Source of the DNA: Streptomyces coryli
GTDB lineage: Bacteria > Actinomycetota > Actinomycetes > Streptomycetales > Streptomycetaceae
DNA length: 32,514 bases
Reading direction: 5' to 3'
Assembly: GCF_011044975.1 (NCBI RefSeq)
Contig: NZ_JAAKZV010000075.1
Location: 1 to 32,514 of the forward strand
The stretch's first letter is position 1; the number at the start of each line of letters is the position of its first letter. Both the position numbers and the translations under genes were made by a program. Shown one piece after another: positions 18,138-26,245 of this stretch. The notes beneath the pieces are model-generated. The model saw only the letters and a program-made list of their open reading frames with translations. It was not told where the DNA came from and did not search any database.

Positions 18138-18932
18138 ATGGTGGCGAAGAAGTCCGCGCCGGCAGCGAAAAAGACGGCGAAGAAGACCACACCGGCTGCG
18201 AAGAAGGCGCCAGCCGCGAAGAAGGCGGCACCGGCGAAGAAGAAGGCGCCGGCCGCCAAGAAAGCGGCGCCGGCCAAGAAGGCGCCGTCAAAGAAGACGG
18301 CCCCCGCCGCGAAGGCGGCGGCGAAGAAGACCACACCGGCCGCGAAGAAGGCGGCCGCGGAGACGGGGACGGCGCGGACGGGCGCGGTGAAGAAGACCGC
18401 CGCGAAGAAGACCGCCGCGAAGAAAGCCGCCCCTGAGAAGGAGACGGGAGCAGGACAGGTGGTCGTGAAGAAGACGGCAGCTGCGACAAAGACCGCGCAG
18501 GCGGTGCCCGCCTCCCGGACGGTCGCCCCGGCGACCCCAGGAGAGCTCGCCGTACGCCCGGGCGAGGACCCGTGGACCCCGGCGGAGATCGCCGAGGCCA
18601 GAGCCGAGCTGGAACAGGACAGCGCGGCGCTGCGCAGCGAGATCGCGGCGGCGGAGGAGGCCATCACCGGCCTGATGCGGGACTCGGGCGGAGGCGCCGG
18701 CGACGACCAGGCGGACACCGGGACCAAGAACATCGAGCGCGAACACAGCCTCGCGCTGGCCGCGGGCGCCCGCGAGCGCCTGGAGCAGACCGAGGACGCC
18801 CTCGCCAGGATCGACGCGGGCACGTACGGACTCTGCGAAAACTGCGGCAACCCCATCGGCAAGGCCAGGATGCAGGCCTTCCCGCGGGCCACGCTGTGCG
18901 TGGAGTGCAAGCAGAAGCAGGAACGCCGGTAG
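18138..18932 (+). CDS. DksA/TraR zinc-finger protein with histone H1-like Lys/Ala tail
   Basis: A 264-residue two-part protein. Residues 1 to about 105 are almost only Lys, Ala, Pro and Thr in repeats such as AAKK, APAKK and KKTTPAAKK, resembling the C-terminal tail of histone H1. The rest is a DksA/TraR-like domain. It has a coiled region (AEARAELEQDSAALRSEI) and a zinc site with Cys233, Cys236, Cys254 and Cys257 (LCENCGNPI and LCVECK). ATG 18138 has GAAGGGG 8 nt upstream. The DksA part suggests contact with RNA polymerase and the tail suggests nonspecific DNA binding; both are inference. The catalytic-acidic DxxDxA tip of E. coli DksA is not evident. The gene lies 532 bp from the divergent ileS start and 63 bp before lspA. 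Confidence 0.9.
   Translation: MVAKKSAPAAKKTAKKTTPAAKKAPAAKKAAPAKKKAPAAKKAAPAKKAPSKKTAPAAKAAAKKTTPAAKKAAAETGTARTGAVKKTAAKKTAAKKAAPEKETGAGQVVVKKTAAATKTAQAVPASRTVAPATPGELAVRPGEDPWTPAEIAEARAELEQDSAALRSEIAAAEEAITGLMRDSGGGAGDDQADTGTKNIEREHSLALAAGARERLEQTEDALARIDAGTYGLCENCGNPIGKARMQAFPRATLCVECKQKQERR
18150..18470 (+). repeat. Low-complexity GCGAAGAAG-type coding repeat
   Basis: Imperfect repeats of GCG/GCC and AAGAAG codons encode the Lys/Ala tail. A longer unit, GAAGAAGACCACACCGGC, appears twice (near 18179 and 18325), which points to internal duplication. Length differences between strains are likely. Confidence 0.75.
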
Positions 18933-18954
18933 CGGCGGCCCGGGGGCGGTGCCG

Positions 18955-18960
18955 TACCCT
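18955..18960 (+). promoter_or_regulatory. Possible -10 element upstream of lspA
   Basis: TACCCT lies 35 nt before the lspA start, predicting a transcript from about 18967 with a short leader that carries GGAGGG (18981-18986). No -35 match is clear. Confidence 0.4.
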
Positions 18961-18995
18961 CTGACGCAGTTCTGTGCACCGGAGGGACCACACAC

Positions 18996-19553
18996 GTGAC
19001 TGAGGCGGAACAGGTCGGCGGCGAGTCCGCGGAGGCCGCTGACGCGGCGGAAACCGCGGCGCGGGGGAAGCGCAAGATCGCCGTGCTGCTGGGGGTGGCG
19101 GCCGTCGTCTACGCCCTCGATCTGGTCACGAAGCTGATCGTGGTCGCGCAGCTGGAACCCGAGCACAAGACCATCGAAGTGATCGGCGATCTGCTGAAGT
19201 TCCAGGTGGTGCGCAATGCCGGCGCCGCCTTCGGGATCGGCGAGTCGATGACGATCGTCTTCACGCTGATCGCGCTGATCGTGATCGTGGTGATCGCCCG
19301 GCTGGCGCGCAAGCTCTACAGCCTGCCCTGGGCGATCGCCCTCGGCCTGCTGCTCGGCGGCCCGCTCGGCAATCTCACCGACCGGATCTTCCGCTCCCCC
19401 GGCTTCCTGCGCGGCCACGTCGTGGACTTCATCGCCCCGAAGCACTTCGCGGTCTTCAACCTCGCCGACTCGGCGATCGTCTGCGGCGGCATCCTCATCG
19501 TGATCCTGTCCTTCCGCGGACTCGACCCGGACGGCACCATCCACCGCGACTAG
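18996..19553 (+). CDS. lspA: Lipoprotein signal peptidase (signal peptidase II)
   Basis: A 185-residue membrane aspartyl protease that removes the signal peptide from diacylglyceryl-modified prolipoproteins. Four membrane helices are visible: 28-45, 84-104, 110-128 and 156-173. The conserved [10 protein letters not shown] motif is at 72-81. The catalytic aspartates are Asp129 in GNLTDRIF and Asp158 in NLADSAI. The N-terminal 25 residues are an acidic soluble extension common in actinobacteria. GTG 18996 has GGAGGG 9 nt upstream. rluD follows after 13 nt, in the order lspA-rluD that is widespread in actinobacteria. Confidence 0.96.
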   Translation: MTEAEQVGGESAEAADAAETAARGKRKIAVLLGVAAVVYALDLVTKLIVVAQLEPEHKTIEVIGDLLKFQVVRNAGAAFGIGESMTIVFTLIALIVIVVIARLARKLYSLPWAIALGLLLGGPLGNLTDRIFRSPGFLRGHVVDFIAPKHFAVFNLADSAIVCGGILIVILSFRGLDPDGTIHRD

Positions 19554-19554
19554 C

Positions 19555-19560
19555 CATACT
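19555..19560 (+). promoter_or_regulatory. Possible -10 element of a leaderless rluD promoter
   Basis: CATACT ends 6 nt before the rluD GTG at 19567 and overlaps the end of the 13-nt gap after lspA. Readthrough from lspA is equally possible. Confidence 0.3.
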
Positions 19561-19566
19561 TGCGGG

Positions 19567-20508
19567 GTGAGCACCATTCCGGAAATCCGCACCCTGCCCG
19601 TACCCGACGGCCTCGAGGGAGAGCGGCTCGATGCCGCCCTCGCCCGCATGTTCGGGTTTTCGCGTACGAAGGCCGCCGAGCTGGCCGCCGCCGGGAAGGT
19701 GCATGTGGACGGCGCCGAGGCCGGGAAGTCCGACCGGGTCACGGCCGGCGCCTGGCTCGAGGTCGAGATGCCCGCACCGCCGCGGCCCGTCGAGGTCGTG
19801 GCCGAGCCGGTGCCCGGCATGCGGATCGTCTACGACGACGACCACATCGTGGTGGTCGACAAGCCCGTCGGCGTCGCCGCCCACCCCAGCCCCGGCTGGA
19901 CCGGGACCACCGTCATCGGCGGGCTCGCCGCCGCCGGCTACCGGATCGCCACCTCCGGCGCCGCCGAGCGCCAGGGCATCGTGCACCGGCTCGATGTCGG
20001 CACCTCGGGCCTGATGGCCGTGGCGAAGTCCGAGCGGGCCTACACGCTGCTGAAGCAGCAGTTCCGGGAGCGGACCGTCGACAAGCGCTACCACGCGCTC
20101 GTGCAGGGCCACCCGGACCCGCTCAGCGGCACCATCGACGCGCCGATCGGGCGGCATCCCGTACACGACTACAAGTGGGCGGTGACGGCGGACGGGAAGC
20201 CGTCCGTGACCCACTACGACCTCATCGAGGCGTTCCGGGCCGCGAGCCTGCTCGATATCAAGCTGGAGACGGGCCGTACGCATCAGATCCGGGTCCACAT
20301 GTCGACCGTGAAGCACCCGTGCGTCGGTGACCTGACCTACGGCGCCGACCCCACCATCGCCAAGCGGCTGAAGCTGACCCGGCAGTGGCTGCACGCGGTG
20401 CGGCTCGGCTTCGAGCACCCGGAAGACGGGCGTTGGGTAGAGTTTGAGTCGGTTTATCCCGACGACCTGCAGTACGCGCTCGACACCGTGCAGGCCGACA
20501 GCGCCTGA
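19567..20508 (+). CDS. rluD: RluA/RluD family 23S rRNA pseudouridine synthase
   Basis: A 313-residue pseudouridine synthase. Residues about 14-75 form an S4 RNA-binding domain ([32 protein letters not shown]). The catalytic domain holds [11 protein letters not shown] at 140-150 with the nucleophile Asp143, preceded by [17 protein letters not shown] and followed by [11 protein letters not shown]. Length and order are typical of RluD, which modifies helix 69 of 23S rRNA; the precise target here is inferred from the family and from its position next to lspA. GTG 19567 lies 13 nt after lspA and lacks a good ribosome site. The antiporter gene follows after 23 nt. Confidence 0.94.
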   Translation: MSTIPEIRTLPVPDGLEGERLDAALARMFGFSRTKAAELAAAGKVHVDGAEAGKSDRVTAGAWLEVEMPAPPRPVEVVAEPVPGMRIVYDDDHIVVVDKPVGVAAHPSPGWTGTTVIGGLAAAGYRIATSGAAERQGIVHRLDVGTSGLMAVAKSERAYTLLKQQFRERTVDKRYHALVQGHPDPLSGTIDAPIGRHPVHDYKWAVTADGKPSVTHYDLIEAFRAASLLDIKLETGRTHQIRVHMSTVKHPCVGDLTYGADPTIAKRLKLTRQWLHAVRLGFEHPEDGRWVEFESVYPDDLQYALDTVQADSA

Positions 20509-20531
20509 CATCCGGAGGTCCAAGCACCGCC

Positions 20532-22124
20532 ATGGGCCAGCTCGCACTGCTCTTCGTCCTGCTGCTGGGCGCCATCGCCACGGTGCCGCTCGGCAACAGG
20601 CTCGGGCTGCCCGCACCCGTCCTGATGACCATCGCCGGAGCCGGTCTGGCGCTCGTCCCCTGGGTGCCGAACGTCGAATTCCCGCCCGAGTACATCCTCC
20701 CGCTGGTGCTGCCGCCGCTGCTGTACGCGGCCGTGCAGCGCACCTCCTGGCGGCAGTTCACGGCGAATCTGCGGCCGATTCTGCTGCTCGCCGTGGCGCT
20801 GGTCCTCGTCACCACCGTCGCGGTCGCCGCCGTCGCCAACGCCATCGTGCCGGGCCTGCCGCTGGCGGCCGCGCTCGCCCTGGGCGCCCTCGTGGCGCCG
20901 CCTGACCCGGTCGCGGCCACGGCGGTGGCCGGGAAACTCGGGCTGCCGCGGCGCATGGTGTCGATCCTCGAGGGCGAGGGGCTGTTCAACGACGTCACCG
21001 CGATCGTGCTGTACCACGTGGCGATCGCGGCCGCGGTCGGCGGCACCTTCTCGGCGCCGGACGCGGCGGGCGACCTGGTGCTGTCGGCGGTCGTCGCGAT
21101 CGCCGTGGGCGTGGCCCTCGGGTGGCTGGCCGCCAAGTACATGAACCAGCTCGACGACTCCACCCTGCAGATCGGCCTGACGCTGCTGCTGCCGTTCATG
21201 TCGTATCTGATCGCGGAGGAGCTCCATGGCTCGGGCGTGCTGGCGGTGCTGGCCACCGCGCTGTATCTGAGCGAGTACGCGATCGACGCCGACGACGTCT
21301 TCGGGCGGCTGGCCGGGCAGACGTTCTGGGAGATCGTCGAGATGCTGGTCACCGGCGTCGCCTTCGGCCTGATCGGCCTGGAGCTGCACAACGTCTTCGG
21401 CACCGCCGACGGCCGCTGGGGGCCGATGATCGGCGCCGCCGCCGCGGTGATCGGCGTGATCACGCTGCTCCGCCTGGTGTGGCTGCTGCCCGCCGCCTGG
21501 CTGGCGCGGAAGCTGCACTCCCGCCGCGATTACGACGAGGACATCCCGCTGAGCTGGCGGGAGACCGTGGTGATGTGGTGGTCGGGGATGCGCGGCGTCG
21601 CCTCGGTGGCACTGGCCCTTGCCGTGCCGCTGACGATCCACGACGGCAAGGCCTTCCCGGCCCGCGAGTGGATCCTCTTCATCGCCTTCGCGGTGGTGCT
21701 CTTCACGCTGCTGGTGCAGGGCCTGACGCTGCCCTGGCTGGTGCAGAGGCTCGGGGTGAGCGCGGACAGCGCCGCCGAGCACGACCTGGAGCGGCAGCTG
21801 GCGATCCGCGCCACCAAGGCCGCCAAGAAGCGGCTGAAGGAGATCCAGCAGGTCGAGGACGTCTCCGACGACGTCGCGCAGCTGCTGACCCGCCGGATGC
21901 ACGAGATGGGGGTGCGCATCTCGCCGGAGATCCTCGACGAGGAGCGGCGGGCGGCGGCCAAGGACCGTATGAAGCAGCGCAAGCATGTGCAGACCCTGCA
22001 GGCCGAGCTGATGTCCGCGGCGCGGCACGAGGTGCTCTCCGCGCGCAGCGAGCCCGGCACCGACCCGGAGGTCGTCGACAAGGTGCTACGGCAGCTCGAC
22101 GTGCGCAGTCTCGGGCGGTTCTAG
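20532..22124 (+). CDS. CPA1 family Na+/H+ antiporter (NhaP-like)
   Basis: A 530-residue monovalent cation/proton antiporter. About twelve membrane helices span residues 1-415. The transport-core motifs are APPDPVAATAV and EGEGLFNDVTAIVLYH, containing the Asp and Asn-Asp residues that bind the cation in CPA1 proteins. WWSGMRGVASVALALAVPL gives the conserved Arg of the late core helix. Residues 420-530 are a cytoplasmic, charged, helical tail (ATKAAKKRLKEIQQ). ATG 20532 has GGAGG (20514-20518) at a rather long 13-nt distance. The last 39 bp overlap the 3' end of the convergent MscS gene. It probably exports Na+ or K+ for pH and salt balance. Confidence 0.93.
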   Translation: MGQLALLFVLLLGAIATVPLGNRLGLPAPVLMTIAGAGLALVPWVPNVEFPPEYILPLVLPPLLYAAVQRTSWRQFTANLRPILLLAVALVLVTTVAVAAVANAIVPGLPLAAALALGALVAPPDPVAATAVAGKLGLPRRMVSILEGEGLFNDVTAIVLYHVAIAAAVGGTFSAPDAAGDLVLSAVVAIAVGVALGWLAAKYMNQLDDSTLQIGLTLLLPFMSYLIAEELHGSGVLAVLATALYLSEYAIDADDVFGRLAGQTFWEIVEMLVTGVAFGLIGLELHNVFGTADGRWGPMIGAAAAVIGVITLLRLVWLLPAAWLARKLHSRRDYDEDIPLSWRETVVMWWSGMRGVASVALALAVPLTIHDGKAFPAREWILFIAFAVVLFTLLVQGLTLPWLVQRLGVSADSAAEHDLERQLAIRATKAAKKRLKEIQQVEDVSDDVAQLLTRRMHEMGVRISPEILDEERRAAAKDRMKQRKHVQTLQAELMSAARHEVLSARSEPGTDPEVVDKVLRQLDVRSLGRF

Positions 22125-23168
22125 CGGCGGCTGCGCCATGGTGATCCGGGGCAGCGCGTACGGGTGCTTCTCCGTGATCCAGGCGATCAGCTGCTCGCGC
22201 ACGTAGCAGCGGACGTTCCAGACCGCGTCCGCGTCCGCGGCGGTCACCAGGGCCCGTACCTCGATGGTCGACGGGGTGGTGTCGGTGACCAGCAGATTCC
22301 AGCCGCGGCCGTCCCAGTCGGGGCAGTCCAGCAGCACCTCGTGCAGCCGCTCGCGCATCGCCACCACGGGGGCCGTGTGGTCGAGCTGGAAAAAGACCGT
22401 GCCGGTCATCTCGGCGCCGCCGCGGGACCAGTTCTCGAACGGGCGGGAGGTGAAGTACGAGACGGGCACGGTGAACCGCCGCTCGTCCCACGTCTTCACG
22501 GTGAGGAAGGTCAGCGTGATCTCCTCGACCGTGCCCCACTCCCCCTCGACGACGACCGTGTCCCCGATCCGTACGAGATCCCCGAAGGCGATCTGCAGGC
22601 CGGCGAAGAGATTGCCGAGGGTGGACTGGGCGGCGACACCCGCGATGATGCCGATGATGCCCGCGGAGGCCAGCATCGAGGTGCCGACGGTGCGCATGGC
22701 CGGGAAAGTCAGCAGCATCGAGGCCACCGCGACCACGATGATCACAAAGGTGGCCACGCGCTGAATGAGCGTCAGCTGGGTGCGCACCCGCCGGCGCCGG
22801 CCGGGGTCCCGGGCCTTGGCGGCATAGCGCGTGTAGGTGAGCTCGACGACCACCGTCACGACGCGGACCAGCAGCCAGCCGACGCCGGCCATCAGAGCGA
22901 GGGTCAGGCCGCGGTCGATGGCCGAGACCTGGTCGTCCTCCAGGCCGCCCTCGAGCTTCGTCTGGCCGTGCAGGCCGAGCAGCAGCCCGGTCAGCACCAC
23001 CAGCTGCAGCGGCACCCGGCAGCGCCGCAGCAGCCCCCACAGCGGCGTCTCGGGGTGTGCGGCGTCCGCGCGGCGGAGCAGATAGTCGGCGAGCGCTCCT
23101 ATGGCGAAGGTGAGAGCCAGCGAGCCGCCGAGCACGATGACCGGGCGCAGCACTTCCTCGGTGGACAA
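22086..23168 (-). CDS. MscS family mechanosensitive channel
   Basis: A 360-residue small-conductance mechanosensitive channel homologue. Four hydrophobic segments are seen (about 9-29, 51-66, 88-110, 137-156) before the pore helix ASAGIIGIIAGVAAQSTLGN. The beta domain follows (VRIGDTVVVEGEWGTVEEI, LTVKTWDERRFTVPVSYF). The C-terminal alpha-beta cage domain ends near TMAQPP. The start is TTG 23168, supported by GAGGAGAGGG just upstream on the minus strand. The channel should open on hypo-osmotic shock and release solutes. The 3' end overlaps the Na+/H+ antiporter by 39 bp, so the two ion-handling genes are convergent and their transcripts antisense at the tails. Confidence 0.93.
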   Translation of the reverse strand: MSTEEVLRPVIVLGGSLALTFAIGALADYLLRRADAAHPETPLWGLLRRCRVPLQLVVLTGLLLGLHGQTKLEGGLEDDQVSAIDRGLTLALMAGVGWLLVRVVTVVVELTYTRYAAKARDPGRRRRVRTQLTLIQRVATFVIIVVAVASMLLTFPAMRTVGTSMLASAGIIGIIAGVAAQSTLGNLFAGLQIAFGDLVRIGDTVVVEGEWGTVEEITLTFLTVKTWDERRFTVPVSYFTSRPFENWSRGGAEMTGTVFFQLDHTAPVVAMRERLHEVLLDCPDWDGRGWNLLVTDTTPSTIEVRALVTAADADAVWNVRCYVREQLIAWITEKHPYALPRITMAQPPLEPPETAHVELP

Positions 23169-23235
23169 ATTCCCTCTCCTCGTACGGGGGTGCGTGCGGA
23201 CCGTTCCCTAAGACCGTAGCTGGCAGGATGGCCGC

Positions 23236-23820
23236 ATGACAGTTGTGCTCTTCCACTCGGCATACGGCCTGCGACCGGCCGTGCACGCGGCGGCCGAACT
23301 GCTCCGCTCCTCCGGCCATGAGGTGATCGTGCCCGATCTGTTCGACGGGCAGACGCCGGAGACCATGGAGGAGGGTCGCGCGCTGCGGGACGAGCTCGGC
23401 AATGACGAGCTGCTGAAGCGCGCGGTGACCGCGGCGGCGCCGTACTCGGACCGCGGCATCGTCTATGCCGGCCTGTCGCTCGGCGCCGCGCTCGCGCAGA
23501 ACCTCGCCCTGGGCGATGACAAGGCCCGCGGCCTGCTGCTCCTGCACGGCACCTCGGACATCGCGGACGAGGCGGTGGCCGCCTCGGGCGATCTGCCCGT
23601 GCAGCTGCATGTAGCCGACCCGGACCCCTTCGAAACCCACGACTGGCTGAACGCCTGGTATCTGCGCATGCAGCGGGCCGGCGCGGACGTGGAGGTCTAC
23701 CGCTACCCCGGCGCCGGACACCTCTTCACGGACCCGGAGCTGGACGACTACGACCCGGAGGCGGCGGAGTCGATGTGGCCGGTGGCCACGGCCTTCGTGG
23801 ACGAGGTCGCGGCGGGCTGA
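23236..23820 (+). CDS. Dienelactone hydrolase family protein (Ser nucleophile)
   Basis: A 194-residue alpha/beta hydrolase of the dienelactone hydrolase family, at the short end of the size range. The nucleophile elbow is YAGLSLGAALA, giving G-L-S-L-G with Ser in place of the Cys usual in true dienelactone hydrolases. The acid is probably the Asp in VADPDPFE and the histidine is in GAGHLF, in the correct order. The protein is cytoplasmic with no signal peptide. The substrate is unknown. ATG 23236 is preceded by GCAGGAT, which could be either a -10 element for a leaderless transcript or a weak ribosome site. It is divergent from the MscS gene, 67 bp away. Confidence 0.9.
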   Translation: MTVVLFHSAYGLRPAVHAAAELLRSSGHEVIVPDLFDGQTPETMEEGRALRDELGNDELLKRAVTAAAPYSDRGIVYAGLSLGAALAQNLALGDDKARGLLLLHGTSDIADEAVAASGDLPVQLHVADPDPFETHDWLNAWYLRMQRAGADVEVYRYPGAGHLFTDPELDDYDPEAAESMWPVATAFVDEVAAG

Positions 23821-23842
23821 ACGCCCGCTTTCCGTAACCGCG

Positions 23843-23892
23843 CAAAGGCCCGGGCCCTGAGGAAACCGTTCTCCTCAAGGCCCGGGCCTTGC
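23843..23892. terminator. Bidirectional hairpin terminator between hydrolase gene and divIVA
   Basis: GGCCCGGGCC at 23847-23856 pairs with 23879-23888, extended by flanking AA/TT and GC. An inner TGAGGA/TCCTCA stem closes an 8-nt loop across one mismatch. The hairpin sits between convergent stops at 23820 and 23935. Confidence 0.85.
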
Positions 23893-23934
23893 GATATGCC
23901 GATCGCGCTACCGCGCGCCGAGCGCGCTACGCCT

Positions 23935-25056
23935 TCAGTTGTCGTCCTCGTCGATGAGGAAGCCGCGCATCGGGGACGGCGGCTGCTGCATCGGAGCCGG
24001 ACCCTGCGGACGCACCGGCGCCATCGGCTGGGTCATGGCCGGGGACATCTGCTGCTGACCGCCGTACGACGGCTGGCCGCCGCGCTGCGGCTGCTGCTGG
24101 CCCATCTGCTGCTGGCCGCCCATGCTGTGGTGGCCCGAGGGGCCGCCACCGTGGGAGACACCCGCGCCGGCCGAGGCCATCGACGGCTGCGGCGGCTGCG
24201 GCTGGGAAGCCGGCAGCGACGCGGTCGCCGGGGTCCGCGGCGGGGCGAGGGAGTCGTCGGCCTGGTTCTCCAGCTGGCGCAGCTGCGACTCCAGGTACGA
24301 CTTCAGGCGGGTGCGGTACTCGCGCTCGAAGCCGCGCAGGTCCTCGACCTTGCGCTCCAGCGTGGCGCGCGCGGACTCCAGGGAGCCCATCGCCACGCGG
24401 TGCTTCTCCTGCGCGTCCCGCTCCAGGGCGTCGGCCTTGGCGCGGGCGTCCCGCTCCAGGCCCTCGGCGCGCGAACGCGCCTCGCCGACGATCTTGTTGG
24501 CCTCGGAACGGGCCTCCGCGATCGCCTGGTCAGCGGTCTGCTGGGCGAGGGACAGCACGCGCGCGGCGCTGTCGCCGCCCGGGCCCTGACCCTGCTGCGG
24601 CAGGTGCGGGCCGCCGGGGCCCATCGGGCCACCCTGGCCCATCGGCATGCCCTGGCCCATGGTGCCCTGCGGGGCACCCTGCGGCGGGCCCTGCATGGGG
24701 CCGGGGCCCTGCGGGCCCTGGCCACCGGGACCGGCAGGCAGCTGGGGTGCGCCGGGACGGCCCTGCGGCGGGCCCATCTGCTGCGGCGGCACCGGCTGCG
24801 GGCCCGATATGGCGGCGGGCACCGGGCCGCCGGGACGTCCGTCCTGCGGCTCGGGCTTGCGCATGCCCTGGTTCTGGGCGGCGGCGCGGGTGGCCGCGGC
24901 CAGCTTGGCGCGCAGGTCCTCGTTCTCACGGAGCAGTCGGGTCAGCTCCGCCTCGACCTCGTCGAGGAAGGCATCGACCTCGTCTTCGTCGTAGCCCTCT
25001 CGGAGACGGACGGTTGTGAACTGCTTGTTCCGCACGTCCTCAGGAGTCAGCGGCAT
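23935..25056 (-). CDS. divIVA: DivIVA, polar growth coiled-coil protein
   Basis: A 373-residue Streptomyces-type DivIVA (Wag31 in mycobacteria), the scaffold of hyphal tip growth and branching. The membrane-binding N-terminal domain begins MPLTPEDVRNKQF and holds TVRLREGYDEDEVDAFLDEV; a coiled coil runs to about residue 60. A Gln/Pro/Gly-rich linker spans about 65-160. A second long coiled coil follows (ALAQQTADQAIAEA-like register through LRQLENQADDS, about 165-268). The C terminus is Gln/Met/Pro-rich and ends GFLIDEDDN. ATG 25056 has GAGGTGAAG upstream on the minus strand. The 56 bp before it may hold a separate promoter, which I could not define. It is the last gene of the division cluster. 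Confidence 0.97.
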   Translation of the reverse strand: MPLTPEDVRNKQFTTVRLREGYDEDEVDAFLDEVEAELTRLLRENEDLRAKLAAATRAAAQNQGMRKPEPQDGRPGGPVPAAISGPQPVPPQQMGPPQGRPGAPQLPAGPGGQGPQGPGPMQGPPQGAPQGTMGQGMPMGQGGPMGPGGPHLPQQGQGPGGDSAARVLSLAQQTADQAIAEARSEANKIVGEARSRAEGLERDARAKADALERDAQEKHRVAMGSLESARATLERKVEDLRGFEREYRTRLKSYLESQLRQLENQADDSLAPPRTPATASLPASQPQPPQPSMASAGAGVSHGGGPSGHHSMGGQQQMGQQQPQRGGQPSYGGQQQMSPAMTQPMAPVRPQGPAPMQQPPSPMRGFLIDEDDN

Positions 25057-25112
25057 CTCTTCACCTCAACGTAGTCGTCGGCATATCGGCAGACCGTATC
25101 GTTCACCATCGA

Positions 25113-25397
25113 TCACAGCCCGCTCACGACGGAGATCAGGATGTAGACGATGATCATCAGTACGAAGAAGGACAGGTCTAGCGCTACGCCCCCAAGACGC
25201 AGCGGCGGAATGAACCGCCGCAGGAGCTTGAGCGGCGGATCGGTGACCGTGTAGGCGCCCTCCAACAGCACCACCATGGCCTTCCCGGGCTGCCACGACC
25301 GGGCGAACATGAACACATAGTCCATGACGAGCCGGAAGATCAGCACGAACAGGAAGCACAACAGCGCGACGTGGATCACGTCTAGAGCGATACCCAT
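25113..25397 (-). CDS. YggT family membrane protein
   Basis: A 94-residue protein with two hydrophobic helical regions (about 4-30 and 70-92) flanking the conserved YggT motif TDPPLKLLRRFIPPLRLGGVALDLS. YggT proteins lie beside sepF and divIVA in many Gram-positive bacteria and are thought to help division or polar growth, though a molecular role is not fixed. ATG 25397 is preceded by GGGGAGAGGG at a slightly long distance. The gene sits 62 bp after sepF and 56 bp before divIVA. Confidence 0.95.
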   Translation of the reverse strand: MGIALDVIHVALLCFLFVLIFRLVMDYVFMFARSWQPGKAMVVLLEGAYTVTDPPLKLLRRFIPPLRLGGVALDLSFFVLMIIVYILISVVSGL

Positions 25398-25459
25398 CTC
25401 GCCGCGTCCCTCTCCCCTTCGTTGCGGGCCGTTGCCGGCCGCTGCTACCGGTGGTGCGT

Positions 25460-26119
25460 CTAGCTTTGGTTGAAGAACCCACCTTCAGCGATGCGGGCCT
25501 TGTCCTCAGCCGTTACATCGACGTTAGCAGGCGACAGAAGGAAAACCTTCTGGGTCACCCGCTCGATGCTCCCGTGCAGGCCGAAGACCAGGCCGGCCGC
25601 GAAGTCGACAAGTCGCTTCGCGTCCGTATCGTCCATCTCCGTCAGATTCATGATCACCGGAGTGCCCTCGCGGAAGTGTTCCCCGATAGTACGGGCCTCG
25701 TTGTAGGTCCGGGGGTGGAGCGTGGTGATCCGGTACGGCTCCCGATCGGATACGACCTTGGGCATGATCACGGGGGCGCTCTTCTCCAGATTCTGACGTT
25801 CAGGTGTGATGGAAGACACGGGCGCAATCCGGTTGCTGCGTCCCCCTTCGGGAAGGATGCCCGAGCTTCGGCCGCTCTCCACCGCTACGGGCGGACGCTC
25901 CTGTCGCGGCGCCGGTGCGGGTACCATGCGCGCCGCCGGCTCCTCCACGGGCGCCTGGTGGCGGCTGTGGTGACCCTGGGCACTCTCGTGACCCCTGCGG
26001 GAACGCTCGGGCTCGGGCTCCGGCTCGAACTCGTCGTCGGGGTCGTACCCCGGGCCGTCGTATCCATCGTCCTCCACGAGGCCGAGGTAGACCGCCATCT
26101 TGCGCATTGCGCCGGCCAT
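25460..26119 (-). CDS. sepF: SepF, FtsZ-associated cell division protein
   Basis: A 219-residue SepF. The N-terminal amphipathic helix that binds membrane is [17 protein letters not shown], followed by an acidic and Arg/His-rich linker (about 20-115). The SepF core spans about 125-205 ([48 protein letters not shown]). It bundles FtsZ filaments and tethers them to the membrane. ATG 26119 is chosen over the in-frame start at 26158 because GGAGG lies 9 nt upstream (plus 26129-26133) and the helix begins there. It follows yggS after a 126-bp gap that holds inverted repeats, so it may have its own promoter. Confidence 0.96.
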   Translation of the reverse strand: MAGAMRKMAVYLGLVEDDGYDGPGYDPDDEFEPEPEPERSRRGHESAQGHHSRHQAPVEEPAARMVPAPAPRQERPPVAVESGRSSGILPEGGRSNRIAPVSSITPERQNLEKSAPVIMPKVVSDREPYRITTLHPRTYNEARTIGEHFREGTPVIMNLTEMDDTDAKRLVDFAAGLVFGLHGSIERVTQKVFLLSPANVDVTAEDKARIAEGGFFNQS

Positions 26120-26173
26120 TCTCTGCGTCCTCCGCTCTGTGGTGGATCCCACCGCCACCGGTCTCTGTCTGAC

Positions 26174-26219
26174 AAACTACGCAGTCTGTCCAATTCCGCC
26201 CGGAATAACCATATTTCCG
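26174..26219 (-). promoter_or_regulatory. Candidate sepF promoter with alternating inverted half-sites
   Basis: On the plus strand, ATTCCG (26193-26198) and CGGAAT (26201-26206) form a perfect inverted repeat with a 2-nt spacer. A third arm, TTCCG (26215-26219), pairs with the same CGGAA. On the minus strand a -10-like TAGTTT lies at 26179-26174, so the repeats cover its -35 area. This suggests an operator, not proven. Confidence 0.35.
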
Positions 26220-26245
26220 AGCGCAGTCCGACTTGCTTCGCGACG

